In this document: in pieces, positions 37,601 through 45,022 of the stretch
Position numbering within the stretch: the first letter of the stretch is position 1
How the letters are laid out: every line of letters starts with the position of its first letter
Source of the DNA: Planctomycetia bacterium
GTDB taxonomy: Bacteria > Planctomycetota > Planctomycetia > Gemmatales > Gemmataceae
Reading direction: 5' to 3'
NCBI GenBank assembly: GCA_005808665.1
Contig: SYLG01000091.1
Location: forward strand, 1 to 53,826
DNA: 53,826 bases
Program-made: the position numbers and the translations under genes
The notes under the pieces: model-generated
Databases searched by the model: none
What the model saw: the letters and a program-made list of their open reading frames with translations, nothing else
Told to the model about the DNA's origin: nothing

Positions 37601-40600
37601 CCACACAGGTATGGCACTCAAAGCGTTTTTTGATCCGGATCGGGTTACCACGACCCTTGCCCTTCATGATAAAAAGAAAAAAATTGACCTACTGACGGAT
37701 CCGGGTTTTATCAGGGTTGAAGGTGCTTCCCAACACAACCTCCGGGAGGTCAATCTCGAAATCCCAAGGGGGGCAATTACCGTTTTTTGTGGTCCAAGTG
37801 GTTCTGGTAAATCAAGCTTGGCCTTTGACACCATTTATGCTGAAGGTCAAAGGCGCTATATTGAATCCCTTTCCAGCTACGCCCGCCAATTTTTGGGACA
37901 AATGGAAAAACCCCGCATATCAAAGATTGTCGGTCTCAGTCCTGCCATTTGCATCGAGCAAAAATCGACTCCACGCAGCCCCCGAAGCACCGTAGGGACC
38001 GTGACGGAAATACATGATTACCTTCGCGTTTTGTATAGCCGGATGGGCACTCCCCATTGTCCGTATTGTGAAATTGCCATCGGTACCCAGTCACGCGAGG
38101 AAATTGTCCGCCGGTTGGGCTCTTTAACAGAAGGAACCAAACTTTACATTCTTGCTCCGCTCCAGAAAAAAGGCCAGGAAAAATACAGCCAATTGGTCGA
38201 GGAGGTGAGCCGCCTTGGCTATTCCAGAGTCCGGATCGACGGAACTACCCACGAAATCCAGAACCTTCCTGAAATTGACCCGAAACGCCGCCACCAGATT
38301 GAGGCGGTGGTTGACCGGGTTATGGTCCGCAAGGCGCAGTTGTCCAGGCTTGCCGAATCCGTTGAGGCTGCATTGCACCTGGGCCAGGGAACCCTTTTGG
38401 TGGCGTGGGTGGATTCCGGAATAGCCGAAAAGAATTGGCGGGTTGAACGCTTTAGCCAACTCCTTTCCTGCCAACAGTGCGGCAAAGGATTTGAACCTCT
38501 GAACCCCCATCATTTCTCATTCAACAGCCCATTGGGATGGTGCCAATCCTGTGAGGGGCTTGGCTATCGCGAAGGCTTTGACCTATCGTTCGCGGTCCGA
38601 AATCCATCATTAACACTCCGGGAAGGGGTATTGAGCTTTTGGCCACCGCTTACTCCTCAAAACAAAAATGTTCCCAGTCCATTTCTGGGCTGGGCAACCG
38701 CAATTGTTCATTTTCTGGATATCTCCCTGGATACCCCTTATGCGAAATTGCCCGAAAAAGTAAAGCATTTGCTCCTCCATGGTTTTGGAGAGAAGGAACT
38801 ATCCACCGAACCTCCTTCCCTAGCCAGATTTCAATACCAGGGTTTCCTTGGTTCCCTTGCAGAACAACTTCGCCATGATCCAAACCGAAAAGAGGAAATT
38901 GAGTCCCTTAAAGGCCATATTGCCTGTCCAAAGTGTAAAGGTGCCCGGTTGAAGCCCGAATCCGCTTCCGTTCGATTGAACCTTGGGCAAAACCGTTTCC
39001 CTACGCTCCATGATCTTTGTTCCCAGCGAATTGCCGTTATCCACGAATGGTTTTCCGACTTTGAACCGTTGGGGGAATGGAAAAAGGTCACCCATGACCT
39101 ACTCAATGAGGTTCGTGGGCGACTTGGTTTTTTGGTACAGGTTGGATTGGATTATGTTTCGCTTGCCCGTTCTGCGCCCACCCTTTCCGGGGGAGAATCC
39201 CAACGCATTCGCCTTGCCAGTCAGATTGGAAGCGGCTTGACCGGGGTGCTCTATGTTTTGGATGAACCCACCATTGGACTGCATCCCCGGGACAACCATA
39301 GACTATTGGATGCCCTGATCCAACTTCGCAACCTTGGCAACACCCTTGTTATTGTGGAACACGACAGGGATGTTATTGCCTCAGCCGACAAGGTGGTGGA
39401 TTTTGGTCCAGGTGCGGGCGATTTTGGGGGCCAGGTCGTTGGTCAGGGAACTCTTGCCGCATTGTGCAAAATCAAGGAATCACTTACCGGTCAATATATA
39501 GCCGGGAAGCGGGTTATCCCCATTCCAAAACAGCGGCGTTTTCCCATCAAAAAAGGGCGCATTTATCCCATTTCATTCATTGAGGTTTGTGGAGCAAGGA
39601 AAAACAATTTACAAAACATTACCGTCCGGATTCCCTTGGGGGGGGTCATTGCCGTCACTGGGGTTAGCGGTTCCGGGAAAAGCTCCCTTGTGGATGATGT
39701 CCTTCGCGAGGCCTTGCTCAAACAATTAAACCGCACGAAAGTTGCACCTGCCATGGTGGACGAAATTCGTGGATTGCAAGCCCTTGACAAATTGATTCAC
39801 ATCGATCAGAATCCAATAGGGAACACCCCTCAATCCAACCCGGCCACCTTTACCGGCTTATTCGATCATATCCGTGATTTTTTTGCCCGCCTCCCGGAAT
39901 CAAAAATCCGGGGATGGTTACCCAAGCGGTTTAGTTTCAACAAGCCAGGTGGTCGTTGTGAGGCTTGCGAAGGAAATGGGCAGCGCAAGATTGAAATGCA
40001 TTTCCTTGCGGACATCTGGGTAACCTGTGAAGTGTGTGCCGGCAAGAGGTACGCCCCTGAAACCCTGTTGATTAGTTATAAGGGTAAAACCATCTCGGAT
40101 ATCCTTCATTTGCGGGTTTCGGAGGCCCTTGCCCTATTTTCATCTTTCCCCAGAATACGCCGAATTCTTCAAACTTTGGAAGAGGTCGGCTTGGGATACA
40201 TCACCCTTGGACAATCCTCTCCCACTCTTTCGGGGGGCGAAGCCCAACGGGTGAAACTGGCTGCGGAACTTGCCAAAACATCGAGCGGACGGACCCTGTA
40301 TTTGCTTGATGAACCGACAACCGGCCTGCATTTCGAGGATGTGGCCCGCCTGGTTGAGGTAATCCATCGACTATGTGATGGAGGCAATACAGTTGTTTTG
40401 GTGGAACACAACCTCGATATTATCAAGAACGCCGATTGGGTCATTGACCTTGGTCCCGATGCGGGACCAAGTGGTGGAGAGGTGGTTATCCAAGGCCCGC
40501 CAGAGGCAATTGTCGATGGAAAATGGATTGGCGTTGGTGACGAGATTCTTCCATCCTCACCGGAAAAACACCAAAGCCACACTGCCAATTTCCTCGCCCC

Positions 40601-41225
40601 GATATTGTCCCAAGCGATAAAAATCGAACGGGATTCCAAAGCCCCACCCATTTGGCAAGTTCCCTTGGAGGAGGAAGATGAAGCCCCATTGGAAAATGTT
40701 CAAACTCCCTGGGAGGCAAACGGCAGGGAATGGCACCTTGTTAACCGGCTCGACCATGTTGGGAAACCCTGCCAGTGGGAAAGTGGGGCGCTTGAATGGA
40801 TTGAAGAGCAATTCCAGTCCATTAAGGAAATAGATCCTGACCAACTGTTTGAGCCATGGGACTGGAACCAAAGGCATGTGGTTGAAGTCCGTGCGGAAAA
40901 TAATCCCACCTGGTTCCTGCATGCCATGACTTGCCAAGGGTGGCTCTTGCGCCTTGTTTTTCGACTACCCCCCAGGACCTTTGACCAGGAAACCCTGGAT
41001 GCCCAATTGGGGATTCCATCGCTCAATGATACCGTAGGAATCCCAAAATACAGCGGTGAATCCCGGGTGAAATGCCGCAAATTTCCATTTCAAGGCAAGG
41101 CAATGCAGGTTGTTACTATCCAGGTTTTTCGAAAATCGGAGATTGCGACACCTGCCTTTCGTAAATTTCTAATGGATGCAAGTTTAGCCTATCTGGGTTC
41201 ATCCAAACCAAAAGGATCGAAGTAA
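34683..41225 (+). CDS. uvrA: double-length excinuclease ABC subunit A with C-terminal extension
   Basis: About 2,180 residues, twice the normal 940. The protein is two complete UvrA units in tandem. Walker A loops of the G-x-S-G-S-G-K-S-S type lie near 34842, 36705, 37791 and 39661, and ABC signatures (LSGGE-x-QR) near 36249, 37302, 39184 and 40228. Each unit also has its CxxC zinc modules (CPTC, CPSCEG, CETCEGNG; CPYC, CQSCEG, CEACEGNG). The last 215 residues (from about 40575) are unlike UvrA. UvrA dimers load UvrB on damaged DNA; here one chain could form the dimer. The start may be GTG 34683 or TTG 34659 (GAGG upstream of the latter). Confidence 0.93.
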   Translation: MAKKIPGIAKIQKPTPKPFFQPNQDRIIVRGAQEHNLQSINLEIPKNQLVVFSGVSGSGKSSLAFDTIFAEGQRRYIESLSSYARQFLGQMPKPVVESIQGLAPTISIQQKSASKNPRSTVGTITEIHDFLRVLYARIGQGHCPTCKRPIEAQTREQIVERLKAWGQSDQLLILAPLAKSQKGEFKDLFLELLKNGFLRARVDGKIVRLDEELGLDKRIRHNIELVLDRIQGNGDRSRLAESVENALHHGKGELIVIKESKGEKESVTQSELTLSSKYACIPCQISFAEPTPQMFSFNSPKGMCPSCEGLGQTFTISPELLIPDQSLSFFKGAVVLAGPMASMGRWRKHIFEGIAEAVGMDLKAPWQAMPDNHKFALLFGTGDRHITYTWKQRGGTVWKHGGIWEGIIPQLMTNFKKVAAGPRKVQLQKYMSILPCPACAGLRLNPQARAVKVGGQTICELESLSIGMVQAWIQPGHGSLESLLGPVERLIAAELLKEIRTRIGFLMDVGLHYLSLNRSAPTLSGGETQRIRLASQIGCGLVGVLYILDEPSIGLHPRDNERLLGSLKKLRDQGNSVIVVEHDEDTMLAADHLIDFGPGPGLRGGQVVAQGPLAKILNSKESLTGQFLSGARSIPLPKLRRIGNGKTLRVVGARQNNLKNLSIQFPLGKFLCVTGASGSGKSSLINEILLEGLKRIHHSIPDEEEGEPVLGRVGLHDRIEGAEHIDKVIAIDQSSIGRTPRSNPGTYIKVFDEIRKLFSVAPEAKIRGWKPGRFSFNRPGGRCETCEGNGSNRLEMDFLADVWVTCPVCEGKRFNHETLLVRWRGKNIHEVLELNIEDALMHFANIPKIRDMLTTMVSVGMDYVKIGQPAPTLSGGEAQRIKLAKELCKKSTGKTLYILDEPTTGLHFEDVRKLLEVLHALVDLGNTVLVIEHNMDVIKTADWVIDMGPDGGSGGGELVIEGTPETVAKSNTSHTGMALKAFFDPDRVTTTLALHDKKKKIDLLTDPGFIRVEGASQHNLREVNLEIPRGAITVFCGPSGSGKSSLAFDTIYAEGQRRYIESLSSYARQFLGQMEKPRISKIVGLSPAICIEQKSTPRSPRSTVGTVTEIHDYLRVLYSRMGTPHCPYCEIAIGTQSREEIVRRLGSLTEGTKLYILAPLQKKGQEKYSQLVEEVSRLGYSRVRIDGTTHEIQNLPEIDPKRRHQIEAVVDRVMVRKAQLSRLAESVEAALHLGQGTLLVAWVDSGIAEKNWRVERFSQLLSCQQCGKGFEPLNPHHFSFNSPLGWCQSCEGLGYREGFDLSFAVRNPSLTLREGVLSFWPPLTPQNKNVPSPFLGWATAIVHFLDISLDTPYAKLPEKVKHLLLHGFGEKELSTEPPSLARFQYQGFLGSLAEQLRHDPNRKEEIESLKGHIACPKCKGARLKPESASVRLNLGQNRFPTLHDLCSQRIAVIHEWFSDFEPLGEWKKVTHDLLNEVRGRLGFLVQVGLDYVSLARSAPTLSGGESQRIRLASQIGSGLTGVLYVLDEPTIGLHPRDNHRLLDALIQLRNLGNTLVIVEHDRDVIASADKVVDFGPGAGDFGGQVVGQGTLAALCKIKESLTGQYIAGKRVIPIPKQRRFPIKKGRIYPISFIEVCGARKNNLQNITVRIPLGGVIAVTGVSGSGKSSLVDDVLREALLKQLNRTKVAPAMVDEIRGLQALDKLIHIDQNPIGNTPQSNPATFTGLFDHIRDFFARLPESKIRGWLPKRFSFNKPGGRCEACEGNGQRKIEMHFLADIWVTCEVCAGKRYAPETLLISYKGKTISDILHLRVSEALALFSSFPRIRRILQTLEEVGLGYITLGQSSPTLSGGEAQRVKLAAELAKTSSGRTLYLLDEPTTGLHFEDVARLVEVIHRLCDGGNTVVLVEHNLDIIKNADWVIDLGPDAGPSGGEVVIQGPPEAIVDGKWIGVGDEILPSSPEKHQSHTANFLAPILSQAIKIERDSKAPPIWQVPLEEEDEAPLENVQTPWEANGREWHLVNRLDHVGKPCQWESGALEWIEEQFQSIKEIDPDQLFEPWDWNQRHVVEVRAENNPTWFLHAMTCQGWLLRLVFRLPPRTFDQETLDAQLGIPSLNDTVGIPKYSGESRVKCRKFPFQGKAMQVVTIQVFRKSEIATPAFRKFLMDASLAYLGSSKPKGSK

Positions 41226-41227
41226 TC

Positions 41228-41965
41228 ATGCCCCTGGGAATTCTTTTTCGTTGGATTTTCCTCTTTGCAACGGTCTTTTTATGGACAGCCTCCGCACCTT
41301 GTCATTTTCCCGTTTTGACCTTGGAACAAAACGAAATCCAATTGGGTTCTCCTGGCCACATTCACCTTCGCTATGGGCACCCTTTTGAAGCGGAATGGGA
41401 AAATTGTCCAAAACCCTTGTCGCTGATGGCCCAAACCCCGGAAGGGACCTCCATCCCGCTTGACCTTAAAAAGGTGGAAGCAACCATCGGGGCACGAACC
41501 ATTGTTTCCTTTCGGGCACAATATGTTCCAACCACCAGAGGTGATCACAAAATTGTGGCAACCCTAGCCCCCAAAAAAACACAAGGCGATCAAACCCCAG
41601 TCCAGGAAATCGCCTCAACCTGGCTCCATGTCCAGCAAGAAAAAGGTTGGGACAAAAAAAATGACGGCTGGACTTCCATGACTCGCCCTTATGGGCTTTT
41701 TCCCGGAATGGTTTTTCAGGCCCGGCTACCCAAACCCGCAAGCTTTGAATTTGAATTGCTAAATGAACGGCCCCCCGCTCCCCTACCCAAACCTTCCTTG
41801 ATCACCTTTGCCGCCAAAACGGATGCCCAAGGAATTGCAACCCTTTCCTTACCCAAACCAGGTTGGTGGGCCCTGGCCGCAGGACAGGAATCCATCGACT
41901 CCAATGGCAAGCCTTTGCGATTCGTCCATGTCCTCTGGCTCAAATTGGATCCGCTTGACAAATGA
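41228..41965 (+). CDS. exported DUF4198-like protein, probable metal-uptake accessory
   Basis: About 245 residues, starting 2 bp after uvrA. An N-terminal signal peptide (ILFRWIFLFATVFLWTASA) precedes a beta-rich body with LGSPGHIHLRYGHPFE near the start and a carboxypeptidase-regulatory-like end (TFAAKTDAQGIATLSLPKPGWWALA), the usual pattern of DUF4198 proteins. These often accompany nickel/cobalt transport genes, and here the next gene is a CbiM-type permease whose ATG overlaps this stop (ATGA). The metal is not determined. The assignment rests on pattern and context. Confidence 0.65.
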   Translation: MPLGILFRWIFLFATVFLWTASAPCHFPVLTLEQNEIQLGSPGHIHLRYGHPFEAEWENCPKPLSLMAQTPEGTSIPLDLKKVEATIGARTIVSFRAQYVPTTRGDHKIVATLAPKKTQGDQTPVQEIASTWLHVQQEKGWDKKNDGWTSMTRPYGLFPGMVFQARLPKPASFEFELLNERPPAPLPKPSLITFAAKTDAQGIATLSLPKPGWWALAAGQESIDSNGKPLRFVHVLWLKLDPLDK

Positions 41966-43098
41966 TCTCCCTCATGGCAATTCACATCCCCGATCAAATC
42001 CTCAAACCCAATTGGTGGATTACCGGCTGGATTATTTGTGGCTTATGGGTCTTTTGGTCCTGTCGCAATATCGAGGATGAAGAGATTCCCCAGATCGGGC
42101 TTTTTAGCGCGGTGTTTTTTCTGGCCACCCTGTTTCATTTACCCTTTATGAATGTTCACCTTGTCCTCCCCGGGATCATGGGGATCTTTCTTGGCAATCG
42201 GGTCATCCTTTCGATTGTCACCGCCATGCTTTTGCAAGCTGGCATGGGTCATGGGGGATTTACCACCTTGGGAATCAATGCGGTTCTTCCGGCGGGAGTA
42301 GCCTCCCTTTCGGCCTGGATTGTCAAGCCTTGGCTCATTCATTACGCCACCAAACCCAAAGCCTTGGTGATTTTTGGGTTTTTTCTGGGCTTCGTTCCTG
42401 TATGCATTTTGATTGTTCTGAATTCGGTTGTCCTGGTTCTTGGTGGTGTCGAAAATTTCCAAATTCCCGCCCTTTTAGGGCTGGTTTTGCATCTGCCGGT
42501 CGCTATTGCAGAGGGAATATTCCTGACCAGTGCCCTACCCTTTCTAGCCAAGTCAAAAACAGGCCCATTTCGCCCCAGGGAGGCCACCCGGCTTGCCACC
42601 CTTACCTTTTTCTTTTTGCTCCTTCTGCCATGGAGCGCACCGGCCCACGCCAATACCCCGGATTTCCTTCCCCATAACCTCAAATTGGATTGGAAAATCG
42701 GAGCACACCAGGAATTATGGGTTGAAGTTTATTACGATCGGGGGGCAGATATTACCCATGCCGAATTGATCGTCAAAGATGCCTTGGGAAAGGTACTAAT
42801 TCGCGAATCCAACCATGTGGCAGGCCGGTTTGTGGTCAAAATCCCCGATATTCAATCCAAATTGGATCTTTTTGTTCAAGCGGATGACCATGTGGTTCAT
42901 GCCACGGTTCCCATCGACGCATGGACAAAAAACGAAGGATTGGATTTTAAACAGTCCAATTCGGCAACCAACGAGGCCAACCCTCGACCCGAGGGTGCGA
43001 TTCCATGGCAAAAAATCCTCGTTTGCCTGGCTATTATCCTTGGTTCGACCGCTGTTTGGATGGAATGGCGTGCCCTGCGCCCAACCAAATCCCGCTAG
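41962..43098 (+). CDS. CbiM/NikM-family substrate-specific permease with C-terminal domain
   Basis: About 378 residues. The N-terminus contains IHIPDQIL, matching the CbiM/NikM start motif MHIPDG-L, but preceded by MA (ATG 41974) or MISLMA (ATG 41962). In characterised members the first residues, Met1 and His2, coordinate the metal, so the shift is notable. Six hydrophobic helices follow, with HLPFMNVHLVLPGIMG corresponding to the second metal-site loop. After residue 215 comes an export-like stretch (LPWSAPAHA), then an extracytoplasmic beta-domain and a final helix. It probably imports nickel or cobalt with ECF ATPase partners, which are not in the window. Confidence 0.77.
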   Translation: MISLMAIHIPDQILKPNWWITGWIICGLWVFWSCRNIEDEEIPQIGLFSAVFFLATLFHLPFMNVHLVLPGIMGIFLGNRVILSIVTAMLLQAGMGHGGFTTLGINAVLPAGVASLSAWIVKPWLIHYATKPKALVIFGFFLGFVPVCILIVLNSVVLVLGGVENFQIPALLGLVLHLPVAIAEGIFLTSALPFLAKSKTGPFRPREATRLATLTFFFLLLLPWSAPAHANTPDFLPHNLKLDWKIGAHQELWVEVYYDRGADITHAELIVKDALGKVLIRESNHVAGRFVVKIPDIQSKLDLFVQADDHVVHATVPIDAWTKNEGLDFKQSNSATNEANPRPEGAIPWQKILVCLAIILGSTAVWMEWRALRPTKSR

Positions 43099-43184
43099 TC
43101 AACATCGCCAAATTTCCATGGAAATCCGATATCTATTACCTATAATCATTGTTTACCCATTTGAGTACACGGATTTCTTTCAAG

Positions 43185-44969
43185 ATGGCAATTCTGTTAC
43201 AAATCTCCAAAGCACACAAAAGTTATGGCGACCAAGTATTACTGGACGGGGCGGAAGCCACCCTTTCGGATAATGCGAAAGTTGGATTTATTGGCCGGAA
43301 TGGGGCCGGGAAAAGCACCCTTCTGCGGATTATTTTGGGAGAAGAAGAACTCGACAGTGGTGAAGTCATTCGGTATCCCAATTTACGATTGGGATACCTC
43401 AGGCAACATGATCCCTTTCAACCGGGCGAAACCTCCCTCGGATACCTTAAACGGGACAGCGGGCAACCCGACTGGAAATGTGGAGAAATTGCAGGCCAAT
43501 TTGAAATCAAAGGGGCCTACCTGGATGGGCCTGTTGCCAAACTTTCCGGAGGTTGGCAAACACGCTTGAAGATTGCGGCACTTCTCCTCCATGAACCCAA
43601 TTTGTTGCTCCTGGATGAGCCGACCAATTTTCTCGATTTACGGACCCAAATTTTGCTGGAACATTTTTTGCAAGGTTACCGGGGAGCCTGCCTGGTGGTT
43701 TCCCATGATCGGGCCTTTTTATCGGCCACATGCAACCATACTTTGGATCTATCCCATGGAAAGTTGATCAGTTTTCCCGGAAAAGTGGACGCCCATCTGG
43801 TGTTTCAAAAGGAAAAACGGGAACAGGATATTCGCACCAATGCCTCGGTTTTGGCAAAGATGCGACACCTCGAAGAGTTTATCGCGAAAAACAAAGCCCG
43901 GGCGGCCACTGCCACACTTGCCAGGTCAAAAAGCAAACAACTCGAGCGAATGGAACTGACCGCTTTGCCAACCACCTTGCCAACGGTCACCATGCGGGCT
44001 CCCCAAATCCAGGCCCGCAAGGGCCCTGCCCTGCGTTGCAAAAATTTGGCAATCGGCTACCCTGAAAGGGAAATCGCCTCGGATGTAAACCTGGAAATTG
44101 ACCATGGGACCCGTGCCGCCATCGTCGGGGATAACGGCCAGGGAAAAACCACCTTTTTGCGAACAGTGGTAAATTCCCTCACCCCCCTTTCCGGAGAAGT
44201 TCGGTGGGGCCACGGTTGCCAAATTGGGGTATATGCCCAACATGTTTATACAAGCCTTCCGGAAAATCAGACCGTTATTGATTTCTTGCACAGCAAAGCC
44301 GCCAGGGGCAAAAAAGACCAGGAAATCCTCGACATTGCCGGGGCTTTCCTATTTCGGGGTCCCCATACCCTAAAGCCCATTTCGGTGCTTTCCGGAGGCG
44401 AAAGAGCCCGCCTTTGCCTGGCTGCTTTACTTCTAAGCAACCACAACATCCTGATTCTTGACGAACCGGGCAACCACCTGGATGTGGATACCGTGGATGC
44501 CCTGGGAGATGCCCTGCTTGCCTACGAGGGTACTGTCATCTTCACCAGCCATGACCGCCATTTCGCACACAAAATCGCAACCTGCATTATTGAAGTCAGG
44601 GATGGCAGGGTGACAACCCATGGCGGCAATTACGATTCCTATGTTTACAAGGTCAACAAAGAGGTGGAGGCGGGTGAAAGGGAAAGGGCCAACGACCGGG
44701 TGAAATTACCTCCCGAAATAGAGAAAGCTCAAAAACCGGCCGGATTAGCCCGGGTAGATATGGAACCCCAAAAGGAAATCAAACTGGTTGAGAAAACCAT
44801 CGCCTCCCTGGACGGTCAACGCAAAGCCCTGCAAAACAGGCAGCTCAATACAAATAGTTCCAAAGAATTTGATACCCTTCAGGGGGAAATCGAAGCGGTT
44901 GCTGTTCAACTTTCCGAAGCGGAAGATCGGTGGAGCGAGTTATTCGCCATCGTTGAAGGATTTGCCTAG
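43185..44969 (+). CDS. ABC-F family ATP-binding protein
   Basis: About 594 residues from the ATG at 43185; the TTG at 43149 is less likely. Two ABC cassettes lie in tandem without membrane domains: the first with GRNGAGKST, LSGGWQTRLKIA and LLLDEPTNFLDL, the second with GDNGQGKTT, LSGGERARLCLA and LILDEPGNHLDV. A charged linker (EEFIAKNKARAATATLARSK) separates them, as in Uup/EttA-type factors, and a C-terminal coiled coil (from about 535) resembles the Uup DNA/ribosome-binding tail. ABC-F proteins act on ribosomes rather than in transport. The second cassette has EPGNHLD in place of EPTNHLD. It converges with mutS2. Confidence 0.92.
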   Translation: MAILLQISKAHKSYGDQVLLDGAEATLSDNAKVGFIGRNGAGKSTLLRIILGEEELDSGEVIRYPNLRLGYLRQHDPFQPGETSLGYLKRDSGQPDWKCGEIAGQFEIKGAYLDGPVAKLSGGWQTRLKIAALLLHEPNLLLLDEPTNFLDLRTQILLEHFLQGYRGACLVVSHDRAFLSATCNHTLDLSHGKLISFPGKVDAHLVFQKEKREQDIRTNASVLAKMRHLEEFIAKNKARAATATLARSKSKQLERMELTALPTTLPTVTMRAPQIQARKGPALRCKNLAIGYPEREIASDVNLEIDHGTRAAIVGDNGQGKTTFLRTVVNSLTPLSGEVRWGHGCQIGVYAQHVYTSLPENQTVIDFLHSKAARGKKDQEILDIAGAFLFRGPHTLKPISVLSGGERARLCLAALLLSNHNILILDEPGNHLDVDTVDALGDALLAYEGTVIFTSHDRHFAHKIATCIIEVRDGRVTTHGGNYDSYVYKVNKEVEAGERERANDRVKLPPEIEKAQKPAGLARVDMEPQKEIKLVEKTIASLDGQRKALQNRQLNTNSSKEFDTLQGEIEAVAVQLSEAEDRWSELFAIVEGFA

Positions 44970-45022
44970 TTACCACGGATTTTGAACCCACCCAAAGGCC
45001 AGGCCATAAACCCGGATGGGGT

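Noticed and set aside
34683-41225. Assembly duplication producing the double uvrA
   Set aside because: The two halves differ throughout at DNA and protein level, so they are not a collapsed or duplicated contig.
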